A DNA stretch of 12,669 nt, from NCBI RefSeq assembly GCF_001557215.1, contig NZ_LSJM01000401.1, positions 1-12,669 of the forward strand, in the 5' to 3' direction. Below, one piece after another: positions 1 through 6,312 of this stretch. The DNA is from Sphingomonas sp. CCH9-E2. GTDB taxonomy: Bacteria; Pseudomonadota; Alphaproteobacteria; Sphingomonadales; Sphingomonadaceae. How positions within the stretch are numbered: position 1 is the stretch's first letter; each line of letters opens with the position of its first letter. A program made the position numbers and the translations under genes. The notes under the pieces were generated by a model. The model ran no database searches. It was given only the letters and a program-made list of their open reading frames with translations, and was not told the origin of the DNA.

Positions 1-11
1 CCGGATTTTGG

Positions 12-17
12 TACTAT
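12..17 (+). promoter_or_regulatory. candidate -10 element of the toxin-antitoxin operon
   Basis: TACTAT sits 6 bases before the antitoxin ATG at 24. A start site 7 bases downstream of this hexamer would fall on or next to the A of the ATG, and no purine-rich ribosome binding site lies between them. The operon may therefore be transcribed without a leader. The matching -35 would lie outside the window, so this is a weak call. Confidence 0.35.
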
Positions 18-23
18 AGCGCC

Positions 24-266
24 ATGGCAGCCAAGAACACCAGCGTCGCCCTGGGCGACCACTTCACCGCCTTCGCCGCGCGACAGGTCGCGTCGGGGCG
101 CTATGGCTCGATGAGCGAGGTGATCCGCGCGGGGTTGCGGCTGCTGGAGGATGAGGAGCAGCGGCTTGCCGAACTGCGCGCGGCGATTGAGGATGGCTTG
201 ACGAGCGGTGAACCCGTTCCCTTCGACTTCGAGGCGTGGCTCGCATCGAAGACCGCCGCTGAGTGA
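24..266 (+). CDS. parD: ParD-family type II antitoxin
   Basis: This 80-residue protein looks like the antitoxin of a ParDE module: it would bind and neutralise the adjacent toxin and repress their shared promoter. The N-terminal half (about residues 5-45) has the ribbon-helix-helix layout of ParD proteins, with a beta strand (NTSVALGDH) followed by helices containing GRYGSMSEVIRAGLRLLE. The latter matches the 'G.Y.S.SEVIR.GLRLLE' pattern of the family. The C-terminal part (EDGLTSGEP, then a segment ending FDFEAWLASK) is the usual toxin-binding tail. The ATG at 24 is the only sensible start and has no clear Shine-Dalgarno sequence. The stop codon overlaps the toxin start. Family assignment is strong; DNA and toxin binding are inferred. 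Confidence 0.9.
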   Translation: MAAKNTSVALGDHFTAFAARQVASGRYGSMSEVIRAGLRLLEDEEQRLAELRAAIEDGLTSGEPVPFDFEAWLASKTAAE

Positions 267-598
267 CGCTCGCGCTGGAACTCCTGCCTGGCGCGATTGC
301 CGACCTCGACTCGATCTATGCCTATTCGCTCGAACATTGGGGACCGGAGCAGGCTGAAACCTACCTGCGGGCCCTCAATGCGCGGATGCAGGGGCTGCGG
401 CGCTTCCCTGCGCTCGGTACGGGACAGGACGCATTACACCCCGGGCTGCGCCGGATCGGTGAGGGCAGCCACAGCATCTATTATCTGATCCGCGACGAGA
501 CGGTGCTAATCGTGCGCGTCCTGCATGACCGCATGGATACGAAGCGGGCGCGCTTCATGTTCCAGCAGCCAGCACGAGAGTATCGCGCGGAGATTTAG
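263..598 (+). CDS. parE: ParE/RelE-superfamily toxin
   Basis: This 111-residue protein starts with GTG at 263, inside the antitoxin stop (GTGA, 4-base overlap), so the two are translationally coupled. It has the compact ParE layout: an initial strand ending in LLPGAIADLDSIYAYSLEHWG (about residues 7-27), two helices carrying AETYLRALNARMQGLRRFP, then strands with GLRRIGEGSHSIYYLIRDE and VLIVRVLHDRMD near the C-terminus. The HSIYYLIRD and VRVLHDRMD blocks are typical of ParE toxins. Members of this family poison DNA gyrase or, in RelE relatives, cleave mRNA; the sequence alone does not settle which. Length is slightly above the common 95-100 residues because of a short extra C-terminal tail. 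The gene looks intact. Confidence 0.9.
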   Translation: MTLALELLPGAIADLDSIYAYSLEHWGPEQAETYLRALNARMQGLRRFPALGTGQDALHPGLRRIGEGSHSIYYLIRDETVLIVRVLHDRMDTKRARFMFQQPAREYRAEI

Positions 599-624
599 CT
601 GGCGGCCTAGACCGCCAGCAAATC
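592..624. terminator. candidate bidirectional terminator between parE and sdhA
   Basis: A perfect 8-bp stem (598-605 with 612-619) encloses the 6-base loop 606-611. Past a single bulged A at 597, the pairing continues for five more bases (592-596 with 620-624). The outer pairs are A/T-rich, so transcripts from either side end in a short U-containing run, although neither side has a long T tract. It includes the parE stop codon and the first bases of the sdhA stop, and lies exactly between two convergent genes. Termination is inferred from structure and place. Confidence 0.6.
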
Positions 625-2425
625 AATACACCCGCTTCTTCGGCTTGATATACTCGACCTCGTCGGTGAGCGTATAGTCGTGGACCGGGCGGTAGTCGAT
701 CGCGACCGCGCCGCCTTTGCCGCCCCAGCCTTCGAAGCTCGCCACGGTGTGCTTCATCCAGGTCGCGTCGTCGCGATCCGGGAAGTCCTCGTGCATGTGT
801 GCGCCGCGCGATTCCTTGCGGTTGTCGGCGCTGCGGATGGTGACGACGGCCTGGCTGATCAGGTTGTCGAGTTCGAGCGTCTCGATCAGGTCGGTGTTCC
901 AGATCAGCGAACGGTCGGTCACGCCGACATCGTTCATGCTCTGATAGATGCCGTCCATCTTGGTGACGCCCTCGGCCAGCAGCGCGGTGTCGCGGAACAC
1001 GGCGGCGTGCTTCTGCATCGCGCGCTGCATCTCGGCGCGGATCTTTGCCGTCGGGGTGCCACCCTTGGCATTGCGGAAATGGTCGAGGCGGGTGAGCGCA
1101 AACTCCTCCGACCCCTTGGGCAGCGGGTTGTGCGGCGTGTTGGGCTTGAGCAGTTCCTTGAGCCGCAGGCCGGTCGCACGGCCGAACACGACCAGATCGA
1201 TCAGGCTGTTCGAACCGAGGCGGTTGGCGCCATGCACAGACACGCACGCCGCTTCACCGACCGCGAACAGGCCGGGGACGACCGCATCGGGGTTGCCGTC
1301 GCGCAGCTGCACGACTTCGCCATGATAGTTGGTCGGCACGCCGCCCATATTGTAGTGGACGGTCGGCACCACCGGCAGCGGCTTCTTGGTCAGATCGACA
1401 CCGGCAAAGATCTTGCCGGTTTCGGTGATGCCGGGCAGCCGCTCGGCCAGCACCTTCGGATCGATGTGATCGAGGTGCAGGAAGATATGGTCGCTGTCCT
1501 TGCCGACGCCGCGCCCCTCGCGGATCTCCATCGCCATCGAACGCGCGACGACGTCGCGGCTGGCGAGATCCTTGGCCGAGGGTGCGTAGCGCTCCATGAA
1601 GCGCTCGCCCTCGGAATTGGTGAGGTAGCCGCCTTCGCCGCGTGCGCCTTCGGTGATCAGCACGCCCGCGCCATAGATGCCGGTCGGGTGGAACTGCACG
1701 AACTCCATGTCCTGCAGCGCAATGCCGGCGCGCAGTGCCATGCCGTTGCCATCGCCGGTGCAGGTGTGCGCCGACGTCGCCGACTGATACACGCGCCCGC
1801 CGCCACCGGTGGCCAGGACCACGGCGTGCGAGCGGAAGCGGTGGATGCTGCCATCCTCCATGCACATGGCGATCACGCCACGGCACGCACCGTTTTCCAT
1901 GATCAGGTCGAGCGCGAAATATTCGATGAAGAAGTCCGCGTCATATTTCAGCGACTGCTGATACAGTGCGTGCAGCATCGCATGGCCGGTGCGGTCGGCC
2001 GCGGCGCAGGTGCGCTGCACCGGGGGGCCTTCGCCCATATTCTGCATGTGGCCGCCGAACGGGCGCTGATAGATGGTGCCATTGTCGTTGCGGCTAAACG
2101 GCACGCCGGCATGTTCCAGCTCGATCACCGCCGCCGGGGCTTCGCGCACCATATATTCGATCGCGTCCTGGTCGCCCAGCCAGTCCGATCCCTTGACGGT
2201 GTCGAACATGTGCCAGGTCCAGTGATCGGGCGAGTTGTTGCCGAGCGAGGCGGCGATGCCGCCCTGGGCCGCGACGGTGTGCGACCGGGTCGGGAACACC
2301 TTGGTGATGCACGCGGTCTTCAGCCCCGCTTCGGCGCAGCCCATGGTCGCGCGCAGGCCCGAACCACCGGCGCCGACGACGACGGCGTCATAGCTGTGAT
2401 CGATGATCTTGTAGGCGGCGGACAT
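623..2425 (-). CDS. sdhA: succinate dehydrogenase flavoprotein subunit
   Basis: SdhA is the FAD-bearing catalytic subunit of respiratory complex II, oxidising succinate to fumarate on the cytoplasmic face of the inner membrane. The 600-residue length is normal. Visible landmarks are the Rossmann motif GAGGSG (18-23); the RSHT segment whose H49 is the expected covalent FAD attachment site, followed by [11 protein letters not shown]; the substrate-site segment HPTGI (H246); ASRDVVAR (about 289-295); HYNMGG (H357); a C-terminal FAD-binding segment [11 protein letters not shown]; and the usual KPKKRVY end. Its ATG shares one base with the sdhD stop (TGATG), indicating translational coupling. It is transcribed after sdhC and sdhD. 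The expected next gene, sdhB for the iron-sulfur subunit, is not found downstream in this window. Confidence 0.98.
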   Translation of the reverse strand: MSAAYKIIDHSYDAVVVGAGGSGLRATMGCAEAGLKTACITKVFPTRSHTVAAQGGIAASLGNNSPDHWTWHMFDTVKGSDWLGDQDAIEYMVREAPAAVIELEHAGVPFSRNDNGTIYQRPFGGHMQNMGEGPPVQRTCAAADRTGHAMLHALYQQSLKYDADFFIEYFALDLIMENGACRGVIAMCMEDGSIHRFRSHAVVLATGGGGRVYQSATSAHTCTGDGNGMALRAGIALQDMEFVQFHPTGIYGAGVLITEGARGEGGYLTNSEGERFMERYAPSAKDLASRDVVARSMAMEIREGRGVGKDSDHIFLHLDHIDPKVLAERLPGITETGKIFAGVDLTKKPLPVVPTVHYNMGGVPTNYHGEVVQLRDGNPDAVVPGLFAVGEAACVSVHGANRLGSNSLIDLVVFGRATGLRLKELLKPNTPHNPLPKGSEEFALTRLDHFRNAKGGTPTAKIRAEMQRAMQKHAAVFRDTALLAEGVTKMDGIYQSMNDVGVTDRSLIWNTDLIETLELDNLISQAVVTIRSADNRKESRGAHMHEDFPDRDDATWMKHTVASFEGWGGKGGAVAIDYRPVHDYTLTDEVEYIKPKKRVY

Positions 2426-2823
2426 CAGGCGGGTGCTCCGGTGGCAACGGTGGTGAAGGCGATCTTGAGGATCGAGAAGATCGCGAACGTCCCGGCGGCG
2501 AGGGTGAAATAGTTGAGCAACGTCAACAGCACGATTCGCGTCTCGTCATGCTGATAATCCTCGATCACCACCTGAAGGCCGAGGCGGAAATGATAGAAGA
2601 CGCTGATCACGAGCAGGATCATCGGGACGGCGGCGATCGGAGCCGACAGCCAGGCCTGCACCGTTTCATAGCCCATGTCGGGCAGGCGGATCAGGCTGAC
2701 GATCAGCCAGAGCATCAGCAGCAGGTTCGACCCCGCGGTGATGCGTTGGTGCAGCCAGTGATGCGTGCCTTCATGCGCCGATCCGAGGCCGCGCACGCGA
2801 CCGATGCTGGTTCCGGTGCCCAT
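2425..2823 (-). CDS. sdhD: succinate dehydrogenase membrane anchor subunit
   Basis: SdhD is one of the two membrane subunits that bind heme b and ubiquinone and anchor the catalytic dimer. The 132-residue protein has three predicted membrane helices (about residues 30-47, 59-86 and 99-122). The segment [18 protein letters not shown] holds H78, the probable heme-b ligand, and the D89-Y90 pair typical of the quinone site. The N-terminus [17 protein letters not shown] matches alphaproteobacterial SdhD. The reading frame stays open upstream to 2898, but the ATG at 2823 is preferred: it overlaps the sdhC stop by one base (TAATG), and the protein then starts at the usual family position. The stop likewise overlaps the sdhA start by one base. 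Confidence 0.95.
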   Translation of the reverse strand: MGTGTSIGRVRGLGSAHEGTHHWLHQRITAGSNLLLMLWLIVSLIRLPDMGYETVQAWLSAPIAAVPMILLVISVFYHFRLGLQVVIEDYQHDETRIVLLTLLNYFTLAAGTFAIFSILKIAFTTVATGAPA

Positions 2824-3287
2824 TACTTCTTCTCCGCCGCGATCGGGGTTTCGGACTTCGGTGCCTTGGCCAGTTCGCCATAGACGATCCAGCCCCACAA
2901 AGCGGCGGTCAGCGCGACCGACACGACCATGGTCAGCACCGCGAAGCTCTTGTTCACCTTCAGCTCGAACGCCGCACCCGCATCCATTACGAAGTGGCGG
3001 ATACCGCTCATCATGTGCTGGAAAAAGCTGAGCGTCAGCCCGATGCCGAGGATATAGCCGATGGCGTTCGGCGCGCCGCTAGCGACCGTCAGACAGTCGA
3101 GAAACTTGGCATAGCCCTCCGGCCCCGATGCCAGCGCATAGAGCCACCACAGGAACACGCCGACTCCGACCGTCGCCATGCCGCTGCCCGTCACGCGGTG
3201 CAGGATCGAAACGAGCATGTGCGGGCCCCATTTCCACACTTGCAGGTGTGGTGAGAGCGGGCGGTTGATATTGCGGGCCTTGGCCAC
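2823..3287 (-). CDS. sdhC: succinate dehydrogenase cytochrome b556 subunit
   Basis: SdhC is the larger membrane anchor of complex II, contributing to the heme-b and ubiquinone sites. The chosen start is a GTG at 3287, giving 154 residues. It is preceded at a spacing of 6 bases by AGGGGA and produces the family N-terminus, in which RPLSPHLQVW is the SdhC signature. The open frame runs on to 3671, but that extension lies inside the divergent receptor gene and has no SdhC similarity. Three membrane helices lie at about 26-52, 73-95 and 115-137. S27 and R31 in SILHRVTG are probable quinone-site residues, and H91 in QHMMSGIRHFVMDAG is the probable heme ligand. First gene of the sdhC-sdhD-sdhA unit. 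Confidence 0.95.
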   Translation of the reverse strand: MAKARNINRPLSPHLQVWKWGPHMLVSILHRVTGSGMATVGVGVFLWWLYALASGPEGYAKFLDCLTVASGAPNAIGYILGIGLTLSFFQHMMSGIRHFVMDAGAAFELKVNKSFAVLTMVVSVALTAALWGWIVYGELAKAPKSETPIAAEKK

Positions 3288-3293
3288 GGCGTG

Positions 3294-3299
3294 TCCCCT
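3294..3299 (-). promoter_or_regulatory. ribosome binding site that sets the sdhC GTG start
   Basis: AGGGGA on the minus strand lies 6 bases before the GTG at 3287 and is the only good Shine-Dalgarno match near any possible sdhC start. It supports the GTG start over longer frames. Confidence 0.7.
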
Positions 3300-3361
3300 A
3301 TGATTTGCGCCCCCAAATAGCCCCCGCCGCAAACGATGCAAGAAGCTAGCCCGCAAATCAT
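3300..3361. repeat. 10-bp perfect inverted repeat framing the sdhC promoter
   Basis: ATGATTTGCG at 3300-3309 and its exact reverse complement CGCAAATCAT at 3352-3361 are separated by 42 bases. The arm centres are 52 bp apart, close to five helical turns. The candidate sdhC promoter lies wholly between the arms, and the inner arm overlaps the expected transcription start. The arms are A/T-rich compared with their surroundings. A paired operator is one reading; it could also be chance. Confidence 0.5.
3314..3341 (-). promoter_or_regulatory. candidate sdhCDA promoter
   Basis: On the minus strand, TTGCAT (3336-3341) and TATTTG (3314-3319) are separated by 16 bases. They resemble the alphaproteobacterial CTTGAC / CTATAT housekeeping pattern, reading CTTGCA and CTATTT in the extended form. 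A start near 3307 would give a leader of about 20 bases containing the ribosome binding site. It is the best match in this divergent region, but unconfirmed. Confidence 0.4.
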
Positions 3362-3378
3362 CTGTCCCTAACCCGGCC

Positions 3379-3386
3379 TTAACCAT
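3379..3386 (+). promoter_or_regulatory. CtrA-type half-site upstream of the receptor pair
   Basis: TTAACCAT matches exactly the extended half-site known for the cell-cycle and motility regulator CtrA in alphaproteobacteria. It lies 76 bases before the GTG of the first receptor gene. A second TTAA at the classic 7-base spacing is not present; TTTA follows instead at 3393-3396. CtrA commonly controls chemotaxis and flagellar genes, so the place makes sense. An 8-base match on its own is weak. Confidence 0.4.
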
Positions 3387-3440
3387 TTCGGGTTTAGCTC
3401 GCCGTGATAGTCCGGGCATCGACACGCGTCCGGCGGAAAC

Positions 3441-3446
3441 AGGGGA
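3441..3446 (+). promoter_or_regulatory. ribosome binding site that sets the first receptor start
   Basis: AGGGGA lies 8 bases before a GTG at 3455 in the receptor frame. The upstream GTG at 3404 has no Shine-Dalgarno match. The ATG at 3482 has AAGGA only one base away, which is too close. The GTG at 3455 is therefore preferred. Confidence 0.6.
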
Positions 3447-3454
3447 CCGGTTTC

Positions 3455-4825
3455 GTGGCTTCAGCGCGATCGAACAAGGACATGCCGGCGACGGGTGCGA
3501 TGAGCGCCCGGATCGACATCGCCGCGCGGCTGCGGATTTTCGACTTTGACGGGTCGATGGACCGGATGAGCCGCGACGTCTGGGAGATGCTCGAGCCCGA
3601 AATCCGGGCCGTTTCGGAAGCCTATTGGCAGCAATGGCTGCGCTGTTTCGCGGACGAGCGCGACTGGGCACCGGACGACACGCAGAAGATGATCGATGTC
3701 GGCGTGGTGTTTCTGCGCAACCGCTTCCTCGACACGCGCGGGCGCGCCTGGGTCGAATCGATCGAGCGTTCGGTCGCCGCTGCCTATAACGCCGATGTCC
3801 AGCCGATGGCGCTGTTGTCGATGATCAACGCGAGCGACCGCGCCGCGCTGGAAGTGCTGGTGCGCCGGGTTGAGCCGGGCGATGCACGCCTGCCGACGCT
3901 GATCGACACGCTGATGCGGCTGTCGGCGCTGGAAAGCGACATCACCGTCGAAATCTACAATCTCTATCGCGAACATAGCGCCACCGTCGCGCGCGACCGG
4001 CTCGCCGGGCAGTTCCGCGATTCGATCGGCAATACCGTGGAACGCGCGTCCAGCGAGGGCGAATCGCTGCGGGCACAGGCAAGCCATACCTCGGCCGCCG
4101 CGCGCGGCATGCTGGGCAAGGCGAGCGAGGTCGCCGCCGCCGCCGAACAGTCCGCGCTGGCGATGCGCGAGGCGGCACATACTGCAGCCGGCCTGATCCG
4201 CGCGATCGAGGATGCCCGCACCGAGGTCGAGGTTGCCGCTGACGTCGCGACCCGCGCATCGGTGCAGGCGGGCGAGGCGGTGGCGATGAGCGAGATGCTG
4301 TCGGACCATGCCAAGTCGATCGAATCGATCCTGGGTCTGATCCGCGATATTGCCGGGCAGACCAACCTGCTCGCGCTCAACGCGACGATCGAGGCTGCCC
4401 GCGCGGGCGATGCCGGGCGCGGCTTTGCCGTGGTGGCGCAGGAGGTCAAGAGCCTCGCCAACCAGACCGCGCGCGCGACCGACGACATTGCGGGCAAGAT
4501 CGCCGCGATCCAGTCGGCCACGCGCAGCACGGTCGAAACCAATGCCTCGATCCGCAACACGGTTCAGGAAGTTCAGGCCAGCGCCGACCGCATCCGCGGC
4601 GCGATGGAAGTGCAGGCGCAGACGGTGACCGCGATCACCGCAGCGGTCGACGAGACCGCGCTGGCGGCGGACTCGATGTCCGCGACGATCGGCGCGATCC
4701 GTGAGGATACCGAAAGTGTCGCCAGCGATATCGAGCGGGTCGGCGCCGGCTTTGCCGCGCTCGACGCCGAACTCGGCACACTCAAGAACAGCGCGGGCGA
4801 ATTCGTCGCAAAAGTCGCTGCATGA
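3455..4825 (+). CDS. soluble globin-type methyl-accepting chemotaxis protein, histidine-free sensor
   Basis: This is a cytoplasmic chemoreceptor of about 456 residues, counted from the GTG at 3455; the frame is open from 3404. There is no membrane segment and no HAMP domain. Residues about 15-170 form an all-helical domain resembling protoglobin sensors of the HemAT class ([16 protein letters not shown], then [18 protein letters not shown], ending [23 protein letters not shown]). The signalling domain follows, with the hairpin tip [20 protein letters not shown] running into [18 protein letters not shown] (about residues 300-335), which docks CheA/CheW. No C-terminal CheR/CheB docking pentapeptide is seen. 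The sensor has no histidine; tyrosine 111 aligns with H109 of the paralogue, the candidate heme ligand. A heme-independent or differently ligated sensor is therefore likely. The gene lies 12 bases before its paralogue. MCP identity is certain; the globin call is likely. Confidence 0.88.
   Translation: MASARSNKDMPATGAMSARIDIAARLRIFDFDGSMDRMSRDVWEMLEPEIRAVSEAYWQQWLRCFADERDWAPDDTQKMIDVGVVFLRNRFLDTRGRAWVESIERSVAAAYNADVQPMALLSMINASDRAALEVLVRRVEPGDARLPTLIDTLMRLSALESDITVEIYNLYREHSATVARDRLAGQFRDSIGNTVERASSEGESLRAQASHTSAAARGMLGKASEVAAAAEQSALAMREAAHTAAGLIRAIEDARTEVEVAADVATRASVQAGEAVAMSEMLSDHAKSIESILGLIRDIAGQTNLLALNATIEAARAGDAGRGFAVVAQEVKSLANQTARATDDIAGKIAAIQSATRSTVETNASIRNTVQEVQASADRIRGAMEVQAQTVTAITAAVDETALAADSMSATIGAIREDTESVASDIERVGAGFAALDAELGTLKNSAGEFVAKVAA
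4097..4708 (+). repeat. duplicated receptor signalling-domain segment, copy 1
   Basis: This 612-base segment aligns without gaps to 5474-6085. By hand count the encoded proteins are identical at about 169 of 204 positions (83%), with a run of 37 identical residues at the hairpin tip. It reflects tandem gene duplication, with the signalling half conserved and the sensor half diverged. Confidence 0.85.
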
Positions 4826-4837
4826 TGGAGGGGATCA

Positions 4838-6202
4838 ATGGCCGGAGCCAAGGAGCTCGGGCAATGGAGCGGCGACGACCGCCCCATTGCCGAGCGCATT
4901 CGCGATTATGACTGGGACGGCGCGATCGCGCCGGGGTGCGCGCGCATCGCAGAACTGATCGGCGACGATTTTGAGACCATCGCCCGCGCCTTCTGGACGC
5001 ATTATCTGACGCTGCCCGGTACCGAGCATGTCCGCGGCCATTTCGTCGGCGAACGGCTGGAGAAGCAGATCGCGGTCAGCACGCGCTACACCCGCGTCAA
5101 ATACGCCCATCCGTTCGAGCGCGAATGGGTCGAGATGGCGGCCAAACATGCCGACGACACACATCGCGCGCGAATTCCGCTGCGGGCGTTGTTGTCCGCT
5201 TTCGCCTTCGCCCATGCCCGCACCTTCGAAGTGCTGAGCGACCGCCTGCCCGACGATGTCGCGACCTTCCGACAGTTGAGTGACGTTGCGACGCGCATGT
5301 CGATGCTGGAGGCGGACTTTATGGCCTCGCGCCTCGGCGTGCGCGACGCCGAACTCGCCCGCAGCGCGCGGCAGGACCAATCGGACCGCTTCCGTGCCGA
5401 CATTGCGGGTACGATCGAAATGACCGGCGCACTGGGCGCGCGGGTGCGCGATCAGGCGCGCGGCGCAGCGAACGCGGCGCGCGGGATGCAGGGCAAGACC
5501 AATGAAGTCGCCGCCGCCGCCGAGCAATCGGCGCTGGCCATGCGTGAGGCGGCATCGACCGCCGCCGGCTTGATCCGCGCGATCGAGGATGTCCGCGCGC
5601 AGGTTGAGGGCGCGAGCGACGTGGCGCAGCGGGCCAGCGCGCATGCGAGCGAGGCGGTGATGATGAGCGCGACGCTCGCCGGGCATGCCCAGTCGATCGA
5701 ATCGATCCTGGGCCTGATCCGCGAGATTGCCGGGCAGACCAATTTGCTCGCGCTCAATGCGACGATCGAGGCGGCGCGGGCGGGCGATGCCGGGCGCGGC
5801 TTTGCGGTTGTGGCACAGGAAGTGAAGAGCCTTGCCAGCCAGACCGCGCGCGCGACCGACGATATCGCGGCCAAGATCGCCGCGATCCAGTCGGCAACCG
5901 ACCAGACGGTCGCCACCAGCACCACGATCCGCGCGACGGTGAGCGAGGTTCAGGCGAGTGCCGACCGCATCCGCGACGCGATGGCGATGCAGGCGCAGAC
6001 GGTCACCGCGATCACCGCGGCAGTCGACGAAACCGCGCTGGCGGCGGACTCGATGTCCGACACGATCAGCGCGATCCGCGAAGACAGCCACGCCGTGGCG
6101 GGCGAGATCGACTCGCTGGAGCATGCGTTCGGCGAAATCGACGCGCGGCTTGGCCAGCTCAGCGACGCGGCGACCAGCTTTTCGGCCAACGTGGCGGCCT
6201 AA
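4838..6202 (+). CDS. soluble globin-type methyl-accepting chemotaxis protein
   Basis: This 454-residue cytoplasmic chemoreceptor is a paralogue of the preceding gene. The ATG at 4838 has a strong ribosome binding site (GGAGGGG, 4827-4833) and lies 12 bases after the previous stop, so the two form an operon. The N-terminal domain (about 15-170) resembles a protoglobin sensor. H109, in [15 protein letters not shown], fits the proximal heme histidine of HemAT-like proteins, which sits in an H-x-R-I-G-L context; H104 is a nearby alternative. The signalling domain carries the same hairpin tip (about 297-333) ending [19 protein letters not shown]. No membrane segment, HAMP domain or docking pentapeptide is seen. 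It probably reports oxygen, redox state or another diatomic ligand to the CheA/CheW machinery; the ligand is inferred. The gene is intact. Confidence 0.88.
   Translation: MAGAKELGQWSGDDRPIAERIRDYDWDGAIAPGCARIAELIGDDFETIARAFWTHYLTLPGTEHVRGHFVGERLEKQIAVSTRYTRVKYAHPFEREWVEMAAKHADDTHRARIPLRALLSAFAFAHARTFEVLSDRLPDDVATFRQLSDVATRMSMLEADFMASRLGVRDAELARSARQDQSDRFRADIAGTIEMTGALGARVRDQARGAANAARGMQGKTNEVAAAAEQSALAMREAASTAAGLIRAIEDVRAQVEGASDVAQRASAHASEAVMMSATLAGHAQSIESILGLIREIAGQTNLLALNATIEAARAGDAGRGFAVVAQEVKSLASQTARATDDIAAKIAAIQSATDQTVATSTTIRATVSEVQASADRIRDAMAMQAQTVTAITAAVDETALAADSMSDTISAIREDSHAVAGEIDSLEHAFGEIDARLGQLSDAATSFSANVAA
5474..6085 (+). repeat. duplicated receptor signalling-domain segment, copy 2
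   Basis: Second copy of the gapless 612-base match to 4097-4708, at a fixed offset of 1377 bases. Long identical stretches at DNA level surround the hairpin tip, such as the block coding for [10 protein letters not shown]. The pair could recombine to delete one receptor or make a hybrid. Confidence 0.85.
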
Positions 6203-6205
6203 GTC

Positions 6206-6303
6206 CCCCTTCCGCTCGCGGGAGGGGCTAGGGGAGGGTCTGTCCTCCCCGACCTTGCCCAATTGACAGGCCCTCCCCCGACCCCTCCCGCAAGCGGGAG
6301 GGG
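6206..6303. repeat. REP-like compound inverted repeat
   Basis: Two 39-base arms (6206-6244 and 6265-6303) are reverse complements at 33 of 39 positions, and all six differences are transitions. Each arm also folds on its own: 6206-6215 pairs with 6218-6227, and 6282-6291 pairs perfectly with 6294-6303. The 20-base centre is 6245-6264. The G/C blocks (GCGGGAGGGG) resemble dispersed intergenic palindromes common in sphingomonads. It lies between the receptor operon and the SDR gene, so it may also act as an mRNA 3' stabiliser or terminator, although there is no T tract. No second copy is seen in this window. Confidence 0.8.
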
Positions 6304-6305
6304 AG
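6282..6305 (+). promoter_or_regulatory. hairpin containing the ribosome binding site of the SDR gene
   Basis: The perfect 10-bp hairpin 6282-6303 (AA between the arms) ends in GGAGGGGAG (6297-6305), the only Shine-Dalgarno match for the ATG at 6313, with 7 bases between. If the hairpin forms in the mRNA, most of this site is buried in the stem. The ATG at 6343 has no ribosome binding site. Confidence 0.55.
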
Positions 6306-6312
6306 ATTTGAC

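Noticed and set aside
24..598. The toxin-antitoxin pair as part of a transposon or genomic island
   Set aside because: No transposase, integrase, terminal inverted repeats, target-site duplication or tRNA end is visible, and base composition is like the neighbours. The left side lies outside the window, so only a local conclusion is possible.
680..2512. A 610-codon open frame on the plus strand opposite sdhA and sdhD
   Set aside because: It mirrors the real genes in a high-GC shadow frame. Its translation is rich in histidine, arginine, alanine and aspartate without any recognisable domain, while the minus-strand frames encode clear SdhA and SdhD.
3288..3671. Upstream extension of the sdhC frame
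   Set aside because: The added residues have no SdhC similarity, overlap the divergent receptor gene, and the GTG at 3287 has its own ribosome binding site and the family N-terminus.
4097..6085. A CRISPR-like or satellite repeat pattern in the receptor region
   Set aside because: The repetition comes from two paralogous coding regions and heptad-repeat codons, with no regular short repeats and spacers.
4835..6262. A 475-codon open frame on the minus strand opposite the second receptor
   Set aside because: Shadow of the receptor gene: its repetitive arginine-rich translation reflects the heptad-repeat codons read backwards. A similar shadow lies opposite the first receptor (3461-4309).
6206..6303. 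The repeat as a simple rho-independent terminator of the receptor operon
   Set aside because: No T tract follows either hairpin and the right hairpin carries the next gene's ribosome binding site; the double-arm build fits a dispersed repeat better, although some termination is possible.
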